DNA from: Ruaniaceae bacterium KH17
GTDB lineage: Bacteria; Actinomycetota; Actinomycetes; Actinomycetales; Actinomycetaceae
DNA length: 64,000 nt
NCBI GenBank assembly: GCA_900199505.1
Contig: FZQV01000014.1
Location: forward strand, 1 to 64,000
Reading direction: 5' to 3'
Positions 44,682 to 55,111 of the stretch are shown piece by piece. Positions within the stretch are counted from its first letter, which is position 1, and every line of letters starts with the position of its first letter. A program made the position numbers and the translations under genes. The notes under the pieces are model-generated. The model saw only the letters and a list, made by a program, of their open reading frames with translations, searched no databases and had not been told where the DNA came from.

Positions 44682-47606
44682 TTATTCGAAGAGGATGCGT
44701 TCCACGACCTTGCGGGCACGGCGGGCCGTGCGGAGGTAGTCCTCCTCGAACTCCTGCGACTGGCCTGGGCCGTACCCAAGCACACGGGACACCACCACGA
44801 GATCGCGGCCCAACCCCGGGAGGATGTCCGAGCGCTGGACGCGCCCCGTGCCAAGCACGATTGCGTCCCGCACTCGCGAAGCCAGCGTCCACGCCCCGCT
44901 CAGTGCGGCAAAATCGTCGTTAGTGATGAGCCCCGAGTCTCGTGCGGCCCGAAGCGCCTCCAGCGTGGACGTGGTGCGCAGTTGTAGCGACTCCCACCCG
45001 TGCTGGAGCTGGAGAAGCTGGGCAGTGAACTCCACATCGGTGAGCCCGCCGCGGCCCAGCTTCAGGTGCCGATTCGGCGCCGCTCCCCTGGGCATCCGCT
45101 CGGATTCGACGCGCGCCTTCATGCGCCGAACATCGATCAGCGCCGTCTGAGAGAGCCCACCTTCGGGATAGCGCACCGGATCGATCAGTTCAACGAATCG
45201 CTGCTGCAGATCGGTGTCCCCGGCGATCGGCCGCGCGCGGAGCAAGGCCTGACACTCCCAGGTGTCCACCCAGCGCTCGTAATACTCCGCATACGAACCC
45301 AACGAGCGCACCAGTGGCCCGCGCCTGCCTTCCGGCCGAAGATCTGTATCGATATCGAGCTTCGGCTCCTCATGCGCATCCGTGAGTGCGAGCCGCAATC
45401 CCGTCGCCACACGCATCGCGAAGTCGACGGCCGCCTGCTCGTCGCCATGCGCCTCGTACACGAACATCACGTCCGCATCCGAGGCGTACGCCATCTCGCG
45501 GCCACCCATGCGGCCCATCGCGATCACTGCGAAGCTCGCCGGATCGTCCTCGGCCGCGCTCCCCTGCCGGGCCTCGTCGAGCGCGATCTGCAAGGCGATC
45601 TGCACGGCCGCATCGGCGGCGTCGGTAATGGCCACTGCACGCTCCGGCTCCACACCGGCGAGCACGTCACCGAGCGCCGCGCGCGTCAGTTCGCGCCTGC
45701 GCAGATACCGGCCGACGCCGATCCGGTCCGCCCGCTCGGTACGTCGCTTTAACATGGACTCGGCCTCGCGGACGAGCGCCCCCGCACTGTACGGCGCGAG
45801 TTCCTCTTCATCGCCGAGCCACTGCACCGCCTCCGGCATCCGCGAGACGGCCTCGGCAGACCATTGGGACGAGGCGAGAATCGTGGCGAAGCGTTCCGCA
45901 ACCACGCCGTTATCGCGCAAGAGCTTGAGGTACCAGTGAGTGCTCCCGAGCTGCTCCGAGAAACGCCGAAACTCCAACAGGCCGGTATCGGGCCGCGGAC
46001 CTTGGGTGAACCAGCCAAGCATCACGGGGAGCAACTGGCGCTGGATTGCCGCCCGCCGCGAGATGCCCTCCGTGAGCGCCGCAATGTTGCGCATGGCACC
46101 CGCTGGGTCCTGATAGCCGATCGCTTGAAGCCGGGCTGTTGCCGCCTCACCCGAGAGCCGAAGCTCGGACGCGCTCAACTGTGCGGTAAGCGGCAGGAGA
46201 GGGCGATAGAAGATCGCCTCGTGCAGCTCCCGCACGCGCCGCCTGGTCTTCGCCCACTCGCGATCCACATCGAGCACGCCGAGCAACCGGGACAGCCGCC
46301 TCAGTTCCTCGGGCCTATTCGGGACCACGTGTGATCGCCGCATTCGATCGAGCTGGATCCGGTGTTCGAGCGCCCGCAAGAACTCATAGCAACGCCGCAA
46401 TTCCAGCGCGTCATCGCGGCCCACATACCCGCCCGCAGCGAGGGCTGCGAGGGCATCGAGGGTGTTGCGTTTGCGAAGGGTCTCATCCGTGCGGCCATGC
46501 ACGAGCTGGAGCAGCTGCACCGTGAACTCGACGTCCCGAAGGCCACCCTGGCCGAGTTTGAGATGCCGCTCGGCCTCGCGCGCCTTCACGTTTGACTCCA
46601 CGCGGCGGCGCATCGCCTGCGAGTCCTCCACAAAGTGCTCGCGCTCCACGGCGGACCAGACCATGGGCGAGAGCGCCTCGATGTAGCGCTGACCAAGATC
46701 GGAGTCTCCCGCCACCGGCCGCGCCTTGAGAAGTGCCTGGAATTCCCAGGTCTTCGCCCAGCGCTTGTAGTACTCGATGTGTGAGTCGAGGGTCCGCACG
46801 AGCGGGCCGTCTTTACCCTCGGGGCGCAGATTCGCATCGAGTGGCCAGAGTGGCGGTTCCGGCCCCACTTCCGAGACGATCCGCTGCACCTCGGTCGCAA
46901 GCTGCGTCGCATGCCCTATGGCGGCGTCGTCGCCCTCGCACACGTAGATCACGTCCACATCCGAGATGTAGTTGAGCTCTTCGGCGCCAGTCTTGCCCAT
47001 TGCGATGATCGCAAACGGTACCTCTGCAGCCTCGGGATGGCGGTATCGTGCGATCGAGAGCGCGCCCTCCAACGTGGCACCGACCAGGTTCGCGATGGCG
47101 CGGCCCGCATGCGGCATTGCGCTTTGGGCCGCCTCACGGGAGGCAGCGGAATCGTCCAGATCCTGCGAGACGATCCCGAGCATCTCCCACCGGTAGGTTC
47201 TACGAAGCTGTACGACGGCGTCCGCGAACCCCCGCGGATCGGCCAGGGAGGGCGCGAGAGAGGCGGCAATTCGGGAATAGACGGCACGGACGTCCTCCTC
47301 GAAGGGATCGCGATAGAGGTCCGCAATGAGCTCGGGATGCGCCACGAGCTGATCGCCCCAGTAATGCGAGCCACCGAGGATGCGCACCACGCTCTGCCAT
47401 TCAGGGTGCTCTTGCGTGAGCTCGGCCCCCGCCTCCTCGAGCCGAAGCAAGGCCAAGAGCGCGAGGTCCGGATCGGCCGTGCGCGCCAGATCATCGATCA
47501 GCGAATCGTGATCGAACGCCGCCAACTCCGGCGCCGCGAGGAACCGCGCGGAACGCCAAGTATCGGCAAAACCGTGCCGAGCGAGGTCGCTCCTGATCGG
47601 GTCCAT
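44682..47606 (-). CDS. glnE: Glutamine synthetase adenylyltransferase / deadenylylase
   Basis: This 974-residue bifunctional enzyme has two duplicated nucleotidyltransferase and regulatory halves. Active sites read EELNYISDVDVIYV in the first half and GGREMAYASDADVMFVYE in the second, each with the two metal Asp residues of this fold. The helical PII-uridylyltransferase-like regions between them are present. It transfers AMP to and from glutamine synthetase in response to nitrogen status. ATG 47606 overlaps the glnA2 stop by one base (TAATG), so the frame's upstream extension is not used. Y402 of glnA1 would be its target. Confidence 0.93.
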   Translation of the reverse strand: MDPIRSDLARHGFADTWRSARFLAAPELAAFDHDSLIDDLARTADPDLALLALLRLEEAGAELTQEHPEWQSVVRILGGSHYWGDQLVAHPELIADLYRDPFEEDVRAVYSRIAASLAPSLADPRGFADAVVQLRRTYRWEMLGIVSQDLDDSAASREAAQSAMPHAGRAIANLVGATLEGALSIARYRHPEAAEVPFAIIAMGKTGAEELNYISDVDVIYVCEGDDAAIGHATQLATEVQRIVSEVGPEPPLWPLDANLRPEGKDGPLVRTLDSHIEYYKRWAKTWEFQALLKARPVAGDSDLGQRYIEALSPMVWSAVEREHFVEDSQAMRRRVESNVKAREAERHLKLGQGGLRDVEFTVQLLQLVHGRTDETLRKRNTLDALAALAAGGYVGRDDALELRRCYEFLRALEHRIQLDRMRRSHVVPNRPEELRRLSRLLGVLDVDREWAKTRRRVRELHEAIFYRPLLPLTAQLSASELRLSGEAATARLQAIGYQDPAGAMRNIAALTEGISRRAAIQRQLLPVMLGWFTQGPRPDTGLLEFRRFSEQLGSTHWYLKLLRDNGVVAERFATILASSQWSAEAVSRMPEAVQWLGDEEELAPYSAGALVREAESMLKRRTERADRIGVGRYLRRRELTRAALGDVLAGVEPERAVAITDAADAAVQIALQIALDEARQGSAAEDDPASFAVIAMGRMGGREMAYASDADVMFVYEAHGDEQAAVDFAMRVATGLRLALTDAHEEPKLDIDTDLRPEGRRGPLVRSLGSYAEYYERWVDTWECQALLRARPIAGDTDLQQRFVELIDPVRYPEGGLSQTALIDVRRMKARVESERMPRGAAPNRHLKLGRGGLTDVEFTAQLLQLQHGWESLQLRTTSTLEALRAARDSGLITNDDFAALSGAWTLASRVRDAIVLGTGRVQRSDILPGLGRDLVVVSRVLGYGPGQSQEFEEDYLRTARRARKVVERILFE

Positions 47607-48943
47607 TAGTGCCGCGTCATGAAGCGCTGCAGCTCCCACGGAGTGATTTGCTGCCGGTAGTCCTGCCACTCCTGCTGCTTGTTTCGCACCACGTACTCGA
47701 AGACTTCTTCGCCCAGCGCATCCGCCACGAGTTCCGAATCCATCATGGCCGAGACTGCACGTTCGAGGGATGAGGGCAAGGCGTCGATTCCCATCGCACG
47801 CCGCTCGGCCGGCGAGAGGTCCCACACGTTGTCATCTGCACCCGGCGGTAGCTCGTACCCGTTCTCGATACCGGCGAGGCCCGCAGCAAGGATGACGGCG
47901 AGGGCCAGGTACGGGTTCGCCGAGGAGTCCAGGGCACGATACTCGAGGCGCGACGACGTGGCCTTGCCTGGGCGGTGCAGTGGCACCCGCACGAGGGCCG
48001 AACGGTTGTTGTGGCCCCAGCACACGTAGCTCGGGGCTTCACCGCCGCCCCAGAGCCGCTTGTACGAGTTCACGTGCTGGTTCGTGATCGCCGTAATCTC
48101 ATTCGCGTGGACCAAGAGCCCGGCCATGAACTGGCGTGCCGTGGTCGAGAGGTGGAACTCCCCCGAAGGGTCGGAGAAGGCGTTCCGCTCACCCTCAAAC
48201 AGGCTGAGGTGCATGTGCATGCCGTTTCCGGGCGCATCGATCATCGGCTTGGGCATGAAAGAGGCGAGGCAGTTCTGGGTGGCCGCCACCTCCTTCACGA
48301 TGGTCTTGAAAGTGATGATGGAGTCCGCCATCGTAAGCGCGTCCGCGTACAGCAGATCGATCTCGTTCTGGCCCGGGCCGCCCTCGTGGTGCGAGTACTC
48401 CACGGAGATGCCCATCTGCTCCAGCAGCTGGATCGTTTCGCGGCGGAACTCCACTCCCACGGAACGCGGCACATGATCGAAGTATCCGGCGTTGTCCACG
48501 GGCACGAACTCGCCACGCTTCGCCGCCTCGCCGTCGAACAGGTAGAACTCGATCTCGGGGTGCGCGTAGAACGAGAAACCCATCTCGGCAGCCTTGGCCA
48601 GCATCCGCTTCAGGACGCCGCGCGGGTCCGAACGGGCCGGTTCGCCGTCGGGAGTGATGATGTCGCAGAACATGCGGGCCGCACCGTGGGCCTCGCCGCG
48701 CCACGGAAGCACCTGGAACGTGGAGGCGTCCGGGCGCAAGATCATGTCCGCCTCGGTGATGCGAGCCAGGCCCTCGATGGTGCTGCCATCGAAGCCCACA
48801 CCTTCGCTGAAGGCATCCTCGAGCTCGGCGGGCGCGATCGCCACGGATTTCAGGACACCCTGGACGTCCGTGAACCACAGCTGGATAAAGCGGATATCGC
48901 GCTCCTCGACGATTCGGAGAACGTACTCTTCCTGACGACCCAT
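47606..48943 (-). CDS. glnA2: Glutamine synthetase type I without adenylylation Tyr
   Basis: This 445-residue GSI protein has GFDGSTIEGL, the metal-site segment AHPEIEFYLFDGE, the ATP-site KPMIDAPGNGMHMHLS and NRSALVRVPL. The region corresponding to the adenylylation site reads DNVWDLSPAER, so the Tyr is replaced by Trp, as in GlnA2-type proteins not controlled by GlnE. It could have a specialised role, since GlnA2 homologues in other actinobacteria are not the main enzyme. The start is ATG 48943, with GGAAGG about 10 bases upstream. It precedes glnE directly. Confidence 0.9.
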   Translation of the reverse strand: MGRQEEYVLRIVEERDIRFIQLWFTDVQGVLKSVAIAPAELEDAFSEGVGFDGSTIEGLARITEADMILRPDASTFQVLPWRGEAHGAARMFCDIITPDGEPARSDPRGVLKRMLAKAAEMGFSFYAHPEIEFYLFDGEAAKRGEFVPVDNAGYFDHVPRSVGVEFRRETIQLLEQMGISVEYSHHEGGPGQNEIDLLYADALTMADSIITFKTIVKEVAATQNCLASFMPKPMIDAPGNGMHMHLSLFEGERNAFSDPSGEFHLSTTARQFMAGLLVHANEITAITNQHVNSYKRLWGGGEAPSYVCWGHNNRSALVRVPLHRPGKATSSRLEYRALDSSANPYLALAVILAAGLAGIENGYELPPGADDNVWDLSPAERRAMGIDALPSSLERAVSAMMDSELVADALGEEVFEYVVRNKQQEWQDYRQQITPWELQRFMTRH

Positions 48944-49033
48944 CAAGCGTGCCTTCCGTTAACATTCAGGTCAGACTGTTCCCATCATCCCCCATCATTC
49001 GGGCGAGATGCGCCGCGAACAGCGTTTGCCACG

Positions 49034-49039
49034 TAAAAT
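49034..49039 (+). promoter_or_regulatory. Weak -10 candidate for panB
   Basis: TAAAAT lies 50 bases before the panB ATG. No matching -35 is clear. GAGAGGA precedes the ATG. Confidence 0.25.
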
Positions 49040-49089
49040 CTATGTGACAAAGTGGCTTGAGGTACTGGCCATCCACGAGAGGACGATGT

Positions 49090-49923
49090 ATGAACGCCAC
49101 CCCCACCGATGGAGTCCCGGTTCCCAGCCGCGTGCGAGTGCACCACCTACGTGAGATGAAGGCACGCGGCGAGAAGATCGTGATGCTCACGGCGTATGAC
49201 TTCCCCACGGCCCGGATCTTCGATGAGGCCGGCGTGGACACGATCCTGGTGGGCGATTCGATGGGCAACAACATGCTCGGGTACGACTCCACCCTCCCCG
49301 TGACACTCGACGAGCTCGTGGTTGCCACCCGTAGCGTGTCCCGTGCGGCTAAACGAGCCTTCGTGATCGCCGACCTTCCCTTCGGGAGCTACGAGGCGAG
49401 CCCGCAGCAGGCCCACGCCAGCGCGCTCCGCCTGATCAAGGAGGGCGGCGCCAGTGCCGTGAAGCTCGAAGGCGGCCGCGCCATGACCGAGCAGGTCCGG
49501 CTCCTCACCTCGAGCGGCATCCCCGTGGTGGGGCATCTCGGCTTCACGCCGCAGTCCGAGAACACGATCGGCGGCATGCGCGTGCAGGGCCGCGGTCATG
49601 ACGCCGAAGAGTCACTCGTTGCGGACGCCAAGGCGCTACAAGACGCCGGCGCCTGCGCAATCGTGCTCGAAATGATGACCGCTCCCGTTGCCGCTCGAAT
49701 CACCGAGATTCTGGAGATCCCCACGATCGGGATCGGCGCCGGCGCCGAGTGTGACGGCCAGGTTCTGGTGTGGACTGACGCCGTGGGCATCGGGGATTGG
49801 CGGCCCCGCTTCGCGAAGGCCTTCGGTAACGTGGAAGAGGAAATGTTCCGCTCGGCGCGGCGCTACTCGGCAGCTGTGCGCGACGGCGTCTTCCCCGGCC
49901 CCGAGCACACCTACGAGTCGTAG
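49090..49923 (+). CDS. panB: 3-methyl-2-oxobutanoate hydroxymethyltransferase
   Basis: This 277-residue PanB has the N-terminal KIVMLTAYDFPTARIFDEAG, the catalytic DTILVGDSMGNNMLGYDST with metal Asp, and the motif VVGHLGFTPQS. It transfers a hydroxymethyl group from methylene-tetrahydrofolate to 2-oxoisovalerate, the first step of pantothenate synthesis. ATG 49090 has GAGAGGA about seven bases upstream and begins close to the family start. A TTG at 49057 in the same frame is less likely. No panC is nearby. It is convergent with the SPOR-like gene and overlaps it by 13 bp. Confidence 0.93.
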   Translation: MNATPTDGVPVPSRVRVHHLREMKARGEKIVMLTAYDFPTARIFDEAGVDTILVGDSMGNNMLGYDSTLPVTLDELVVATRSVSRAAKRAFVIADLPFGSYEASPQQAHASALRLIKEGGASAVKLEGGRAMTEQVRLLTSSGIPVVGHLGFTPQSENTIGGMRVQGRGHDAEESLVADAKALQDAGACAIVLEMMTAPVAARITEILEIPTIGIGAGAECDGQVLVWTDAVGIGDWRPRFAKAFGNVEEEMFRSARRYSAAVRDGVFPGPEHTYES

Positions 49924-50141
49924 CCCCCAAGCTGGGCAGCATCGTCGGGACTGGACGGGCTCTCGGAGCTCGAGCCGGCCCAGGCCTTGTCCTCGTCCTC
50001 CCAGGCGTCATTGCGCTCCTGAGCATTCGCGAGTGCCTGCCGCGCCTCGTCGAGCGTCTCGAAGGGGCCCATCCGATCGAATCCGCGCGAGCGCTTGCCG
50101 AACTCGATCTCACCCGTGGCGAGGTTGTAGTAGTAGCTCAT
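49911..50141 (-). CDS. Short conserved protein, SPOR-like
   Basis: This 76-residue protein has an aromatic beta-like N-terminus (SYYYNLATGEIEFGKRS), DRMGPFETLDEARQALANAQERNDAW, then a Ser/Asp tail. This resembles the small SPOR-like conserved actinobacterial proteins found beside panB and map. Its function is unknown, and no signal peptide or membrane segment is present. GGGGAG lies upstream of the ATG at 50141. It is divergent from map. Confidence 0.7.
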   Translation of the reverse strand: MSYYYNLATGEIEFGKRSRGFDRMGPFETLDEARQALANAQERNDAWEDEDKAWAGSSSESPSSPDDAAQLGGYDS

Positions 50142-50170
50142 GGCTCTCCCCGGAATAGACTGAGACCACT

Positions 50171-51052
50171 ATGCTCGCAGATCGCGCCCCACGTGGCACC
50201 TTGGTTCCTGGCCGACTCTCCCCCAAACGTTCGGTTCCCGCATCTATCCCGCGCCCCGAGTACGTGGGCCGCATGGGACCGGAGCGCGTGACAGCTTCCG
50301 AGGTCAAGTCCCCCGATACGATCAAACGCATCCGCTTGGCCAGCCGGATCGCCGCCGAGGCGCTGGAGTTAGCCGGTGCCGCCGTTGCACCCGGCGTCAC
50401 CACGGACGAGCTCGACCGGATCGCGCACGAGTACCTGATCTCGCAGGGGGCATACCCCTCCTGCCTCGACTACCAGGGCTTTCCGAAGTCCTGCTGCACC
50501 TCGATCAACGAGGTGATCTGCCATGGCATCCCCGATTCGACCGTGCTCAACGAAGGCGACATCGTCAACATTGACGTCACCGCCTACATCGACGGCGTCC
50601 ACGGCGACACCAACGCCACCTATGCGGTGGGCGAGATCGATGAAGAATCCGCGCTGCTCATCGAGCGCACTCGGATCGCCACCGAGCGCGGTATCAAGGC
50701 CGTGAAGCCGGGCCGCGAGGTGAACGTGATCGGCCGCGTGATCGAGTCTTACGCCAAACGCTTCCAGTACGGCGTGGTGCGCGACTTCACCGGCCACGGC
50801 GTGGGTGAGGCCTTCCACTCGGGCCTGATCATTCCGCACTACGACGCCGCGCCGGCCCACAACACGGTGATCGAAGAAGGCATGGTCTTCACGATCGAAC
50901 CGATGCTCACACTCGGAGACATCGCGTGGGAGCAATGGGACGATGACTGGACAGTCGTGACCAAAGACCGATCCCGCACCGCCCAGTTTGAGCATACGAT
51001 TGTGGTGACGGCCGATGGTGCCGAAGTCCTGACAACATCAGCGAGGAGTTGA
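50171..51052 (+). CDS. map: Type I methionine aminopeptidase
   Basis: This 293-residue enzyme has the conserved metal-binding Asp pair in [19 protein letters not shown], His in [11 protein letters not shown], Glu in VFTIEPML and a final Glu in FEHTIVV. An N-terminal extension of about 40 residues is typical for the mycobacterial MapB group. It removes the initiator methionine from new proteins. ATG 50171 follows TAGACT by nine bases (a loose -10 candidate). ppgK starts 3 bp after its stop. Confidence 0.93.
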   Translation: MLADRAPRGTLVPGRLSPKRSVPASIPRPEYVGRMGPERVTASEVKSPDTIKRIRLASRIAAEALELAGAAVAPGVTTDELDRIAHEYLISQGAYPSCLDYQGFPKSCCTSINEVICHGIPDSTVLNEGDIVNIDVTAYIDGVHGDTNATYAVGEIDEESALLIERTRIATERGIKAVKPGREVNVIGRVIESYAKRFQYGVVRDFTGHGVGEAFHSGLIIPHYDAAPAHNTVIEEGMVFTIEPMLTLGDIAWEQWDDDWTVVTKDRSRTAQFEHTIVVTADGAEVLTTSARS

Positions 51053-51055
51053 GAG

Positions 51056-51805
51056 ATGCCGAGTGCGTTCGGAATCGACATTGGCGGATCCGGCATCAAG
51101 GGTGCCCCGGTCGATCTTGAGACCGGTGAACTCGCCGCGGAACGGTTGCGGATCCCCACTCCGGAGAAGTCCACGCCCGACGCCGTCGCCGAGGTGTGCG
51201 CGCAGATCGTTCGCGAGTTTGGGATCACCGAAGAGACGCCGATCGGCATCGCCTTCCCCGCTCCCATCCGGCACGGCGTGGTGGCGTTCATTGCCAATCT
51301 GCACCAGTCGTGGAAGGGCGTGAACTTCACCGAGGTCATGTCGAAGCACATCGGACGCCCCGTGACCGCCGTGAACGACGCCGACGCCGCCGGGTACGCC
51401 GAGGTGTACTATGGCGCGGCCAAGGGTGTCGAGGGCACGGTGATCGTGACCACGCTCGGCACCGGTATCGGCTCGGCCATTGTGGTGGACGGCCACCTTC
51501 TGCCGAACACGGAACTCGGCCACCTCGAGATCGACGGCTATGACGCCGAGAAGCGCGCGGCCGCCTCGGTGCGCACCGCCGAGGACTTGAGCTTTGAGAA
51601 GTGGGGCAAGCGCCTCACCCGCTACTACGGGCACGTGAACATGCTGTTCTCGCCCGATCTTTTCGTGATCGGTGGCGGCGTCTCGAAGAACTTCGACAAG
51701 TTCATCGGGTACATCGACGTGGATGCCGCGTTCGTTCCCGCGCAGCTACGCAACCAGGCGGGAATCGTGGGCGCTGCCCGGCTCGCGGCGGACGGCCACC
51801 ACTAG
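51056..51805 (+). CDS. ppgK: Polyphosphate glucokinase
   Basis: This 249-residue ROK-type kinase has the N-terminal phosphate motif [11 protein letters not shown], the glucose-binding region [11 protein letters not shown] with catalytic Asp, and the second phosphate loop [13 protein letters not shown]. It phosphorylates glucose with polyphosphate (or ATP), which is characteristic of actinobacteria. GAGGAG precedes the ATG. It is co-transcribed with map. A palindromic repeat follows. Confidence 0.9.
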   Translation: MPSAFGIDIGGSGIKGAPVDLETGELAAERLRIPTPEKSTPDAVAEVCAQIVREFGITEETPIGIAFPAPIRHGVVAFIANLHQSWKGVNFTEVMSKHIGRPVTAVNDADAAGYAEVYYGAAKGVEGTVIVTTLGTGIGSAIVVDGHLLPNTELGHLEIDGYDAEKRAAASVRTAEDLSFEKWGKRLTRYYGHVNMLFSPDLFVIGGGVSKNFDKFIGYIDVDAAFVPAQLRNQAGIVGAARLAADGHH

Positions 51806-51819
51806 TTCCAAGCCACATT

Positions 51820-51912
51820 GTCATCCTGCGCGTCGTCGCAGGATCCAGAAACGCACTTCGGATTCGACGGTCGGCCTGGATTCTGCGATCCACTTCGTGG
51901 CCGCAGAATGGC
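51820..51912. repeat. Palindromic intergenic repeat, copy B
   Basis: This is a diverged relative of the element at 38575-38674. The left hairpin (ATCCTGCG/CGCAGGAT, 51823-51844) is identical at the stem. The right hairpin has ATTCTGCG/CGCAGAAT (51880-51909), where a C-to-T and its partner G-to-A keep the pairing. Its inner stem is CCAC-TTC-GTGG. It lies between the convergent ppgK and pflA and may act as a two-way terminator. Confidence 0.65.
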
Positions 51913-51924
51913 GAAGACGGCGCG

Positions 51925-52713
51925 TTAATACGTGACGAGATTCCGCTCGCGGAAGATGTTGCGGGCCCACTCGGTGTGCTCCGGGCTGGGCGGCTCGACG
52001 TCATTCAACTGGTAGCGCATTCCGAGCGACTCCCACTTGTCGCGCCCCATCTGGTGGAACGGCAACACTTCAACGCGGGTGACCTGCGACCAGCGCGAGA
52101 TGATGTCCGCGACGTTGTTGATGTTCTCCTCCGAGTCCGTGAGTCCGGGCACGAGCACGAACCGGATCCAGGTCTCGACTCCCGCCTTCTTGAGCCGTTC
52201 ACCGAAGTCGATTGTTGGCTGCAGGCGCTGGCCGGTGACACGCTGGTACGTCTCCTCATCGCCCGATTTCACATCAAGGAGCACCAGATCCAGCTCCGAA
52301 AGCAGCTGATCCGAGGCGTTCGCCCCGAGGTTGCCCGAGGTGTCGATCGCGGTGTGGATGCCGCGTTCATGCGCCCAATGCACGAGCTTGCCGACAAATG
52401 CGGGCTGCATCAGCGGTTCGCCACCGGAGATGGTGAGGCCGCCCTTGGTGGCAGTGAAAACGGGACGATAGCGGTTGACGCGCGAGGCGACGTCGTCGAA
52501 TGACATCGTCCGGCCCATGCGCATCTGCATCGTGTCCGGGTTGTGGCAGTACAGGCACCGCAGCGGACACCCAGCCAGAAAGAGAGTCATACGGGTGCCC
52601 GGACCGTCGACGGCGGTCACCAGCTCCCAGGAATGGACCGACGCAAGCTCGCCCGTCCGCACCCCTTCGATGCGGACCGTGCGAGCTTGCGTCGTGTCGA
52701 GTGTGCTGGTCAC
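51925..52713 (-). CDS. pflA: Pyruvate formate-lyase-activating enzyme
   Basis: This 262-residue radical-SAM protein has the cluster motif CxxxCxxC in [21 protein letters not shown] and NVADI-type strands of the TIM-like barrel. It uses S-adenosylmethionine to place a glycyl radical on PflB. GTG 52713 overlaps the pflB stop (GTGA), so the two are translationally coupled. The enzyme is oxygen-sensitive, so this operon should act under low oxygen. Confidence 0.93.
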   Translation of the reverse strand: MTSTLDTTQARTVRIEGVRTGELASVHSWELVTAVDGPGTRMTLFLAGCPLRCLYCHNPDTMQMRMGRTMSFDDVASRVNRYRPVFTATKGGLTISGGEPLMQPAFVGKLVHWAHERGIHTAIDTSGNLGANASDQLLSELDLVLLDVKSGDEETYQRVTGQRLQPTIDFGERLKKAGVETWIRFVLVPGLTDSEENINNVADIISRWSQVTRVEVLPFHQMGRDKWESLGMRYQLNDVEPPSPEHTEWARNIFRERNLVTY

Positions 52714-54965
52714 ATGCCTCCGTGGAAGGTGCGGTTGAGAACGTCGAGCTGCTGCTCACGAGTCAGCCGCACGAAGTTCACAGCATAACCCGAGACGCGG
52801 ATCGTCAGCTGAGGGTACTTCTCCGGGTTCTCCATCGCGTCACGGAGCGTTTCCGGGTTCAGCACGTTGATGTTCACGTGGTATCCATCGGAACCCATGT
52901 ATGCGTCCAGCAGGCCCACCAGGTTCGTGACCTGCTCGTCCTGGGTGCGGCCCAGACCCGAAGGAATCACCGTGTTGGTCAGCGAGATGCCGTCCTGCGC
53001 CTCCGAATACGGCAGCTTCGCAACAGACAGTGCCGAGGCGAGCATGCCGTGCGTGTCGCGGCCGTTCATCGGGTTCGCACCGGGAGCAAACGGCTCGCCC
53101 GCGCGGCGACCATCTGGGGTGTTACCGGTGGCCTTGCCGTAGACGACATTCGAGGTGATCGTGAGCACGGACTGCGTGTGCAGAGCGTTCCGGTACGTGG
53201 GGAGCTTGCGGATCTTATCCATGAAGCGCCGGGTGAGGTCCACCGCGATCTCGTCCACGCGGTCATCGTCGTTGCCGAACTTCGGGAAGTCGCCGGTGAT
53301 CTCGTAATCGGTGATCAGGCCGGTCTCATCGCGGATCGGCTTCACTGTGGCGTACTTGATCGCGGAGAGCGAGTCGGCAGCAACGGAGAGGCCGGCGATG
53401 CCGCAGGCGAGGGTGCGCAGGATCTCGCGATCGTGCAGCGCCATCTCAATGCGCTCGTAGGCGTACTTGTCGTGCATGTAGTGGATGCAGTTGAGGGCGT
53501 CCACGTAGGTCTCGGCGAGCCAGTCCATCAGCACGTCGAACTTGCCCATCACGTCGTCGAACTCGAGCACATCTCCCTCGACGGCGGGCAGAACCGGGGC
53601 AACCTGCTTGCCCGTCGTCTCATCGCGGCCGCCGTTGATGGCGTAGAGCATCGCCTTGGCGAGGTTCACGCGGGCTCCGAAGAACTGCATCTGCTTGCCG
53701 ACGGCCATGGCGGAGACGCAGCACGCGATCGCGGCGTCGTCACCCCAGAAGTCGCGGATCAGGTGGTCGGACTCGTACTGGATCGCCGAGGTCTCGATCG
53801 AGGTGCGGGCGCAGAAGCGCTTGAAGCCCTCCGGGAGGCTCTCGTGCCAGAACACGGTGAGGTTCGGTTCGGGTGCCGGGCCGAGGTTGTGCAGGGTCTG
53901 CAGGTATCGGAACGAGTTCTTGGTGACCAGCGAGCGGCCATCGTTGCCGAGGCCTCCGAGCGACTCGGTCACCCAGGTGGGGTCACCGGAGAACAGCTCG
54001 TCATACTCGGGGGTGCGCAGGAAGCGCACGATCCGCAGCTTGATCACGAAGTCATCGATGATCTCCTGCGCCTGCTCTTCGGTAATCACACCGGCGGCGA
54101 GGTCCCGCTCCATGTAGACGTCGAGGAAGGTCGCGGTGCGGCCGAGGCTCATCGCCGCACCGTTCTGCTCCTTCACCGCAGCCAGGTAGGCGAAGTACAG
54201 CCACTGCACAGCCTCCGTGGCGGTGGCGGCCGGCCGGGAGATGTCGAAGCCGTAACCGGCCGCCATTTCCTTCAGCTCGCCGAGCGCGCGAATCTGCTCC
54301 GAGAGTTCCTCGCGGTCGCGGATCACGTCCTCCACCGAACGAAGATCGTCGAGCGCTGCCTTCTCTTCCTTCTTCTGGGCAATCAGGTAGTCCACGCCGT
54401 ACAGGGCAACGCGGCGATAGTCACCGATGATGCGGCCACGGCCGTATGCGTCCGGCAGGCCGGTCACGATGTGGGCCGAGCGGGCCGCGCGCACGTTGGG
54501 CGGGTAGGCATCGAACACGCCGGCGTTGTGGGTCTTGCGATAGTCCGTAAAGATCTTCTTCAGCATCGGGTCAACCGGGTACCCGTAGGTGGTGAGCTCG
54601 GTCTCCACCATGCGCCAGCCACCGAGCGGCATGATTGCGCGCTTCAGCGGGGCATCAGTCTGGAGCCCAACAATGACCTCTTTGTCCTTGTCGATGTACC
54701 CCGGAGCGTGCGCGGTGATGCCCGCCGGAGTCATGTAATCGACGTCGTACACGCCCTTTTCGCGCTCCACCGGGAACATGTCCGAGAGGACCTTCCAGAT
54801 GTGAGTGGTGCGCTCCGTAGGACCGGCAAGGAACGACTCATCGCCCTCGTACGGGGTGTAGTTCCGCTGAATAAAGTCGCGCACATCGATGTGCTCAGTC
54901 CATGGCCCCGGCGCGAAGCCCTCCCATGCAGACGTCGTGCCCTGTGGGGTGTCAATGCTGGTCAC
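52710..54965 (-). CDS. pflB: Formate C-acetyltransferase (pyruvate formate-lyase)
   Basis: This 751-residue glycyl-radical enzyme has the active-site Cys pair at C415-C416 (AIACCVSAM) and the C-terminal glycine loop RVSGYAVNF with radical Gly at about 726. Its length is close to that of E. coli PflB. It converts pyruvate and CoA to acetyl-CoA and formate. GTG 54965 is preferred since AGGAG is upstream and TSIDT begins a natural N-terminus. A frame extension to 55013 is open. TATAAA (54992-54987) could be the -10. No clear FNR or Rex site was found. Confidence 0.95.
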   Translation of the reverse strand: MTSIDTPQGTTSAWEGFAPGPWTEHIDVRDFIQRNYTPYEGDESFLAGPTERTTHIWKVLSDMFPVEREKGVYDVDYMTPAGITAHAPGYIDKDKEVIVGLQTDAPLKRAIMPLGGWRMVETELTTYGYPVDPMLKKIFTDYRKTHNAGVFDAYPPNVRAARSAHIVTGLPDAYGRGRIIGDYRRVALYGVDYLIAQKKEEKAALDDLRSVEDVIRDREELSEQIRALGELKEMAAGYGFDISRPAATATEAVQWLYFAYLAAVKEQNGAAMSLGRTATFLDVYMERDLAAGVITEEQAQEIIDDFVIKLRIVRFLRTPEYDELFSGDPTWVTESLGGLGNDGRSLVTKNSFRYLQTLHNLGPAPEPNLTVFWHESLPEGFKRFCARTSIETSAIQYESDHLIRDFWGDDAAIACCVSAMAVGKQMQFFGARVNLAKAMLYAINGGRDETTGKQVAPVLPAVEGDVLEFDDVMGKFDVLMDWLAETYVDALNCIHYMHDKYAYERIEMALHDREILRTLACGIAGLSVAADSLSAIKYATVKPIRDETGLITDYEITGDFPKFGNDDDRVDEIAVDLTRRFMDKIRKLPTYRNALHTQSVLTITSNVVYGKATGNTPDGRRAGEPFAPGANPMNGRDTHGMLASALSVAKLPYSEAQDGISLTNTVIPSGLGRTQDEQVTNLVGLLDAYMGSDGYHVNINVLNPETLRDAMENPEKYPQLTIRVSGYAVNFVRLTREQQLDVLNRTFHGGM

Positions 54966-54986
54966 TGCCCTGCTCCTGTCTTCGGT

Positions 54987-54992
54987 TTTATA
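54987..54992 (-). promoter_or_regulatory. Putative -10 box for pflBA
   Basis: TATAAA on the minus strand, about 22 bases before the GTG, would place the transcript start near 54980 with a short leader containing AGGAG. Confidence 0.4.
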
Positions 54993-55099
54993 GCGGTACT
55001 CCCATCCTCTCATCGGGGCCGCAGCGCCACAATGAACTTAGTCCTAGGTGCCTTATGTCTTCGCTCACGTTTCAGTAGGGATCGTGGCCGCCACACCCG

Positions 55100-55105
55100 T
55101 AGACT
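55100..55105 (+). promoter_or_regulatory. Putative -10 box for rnpB
   Basis: TAGACT ends six bases before the first paired base of the RNase P RNA at 55112. Confidence 0.5.
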
Positions 55106-55111
55106 AGTGCC

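Noticed and set aside
54966-55099. FNR or Rex operator upstream of pflB
   Set aside because: No TTGAT-N4-ATCAA or TTGTGA-N6-TCACAA palindrome is found in either strand of this interval.
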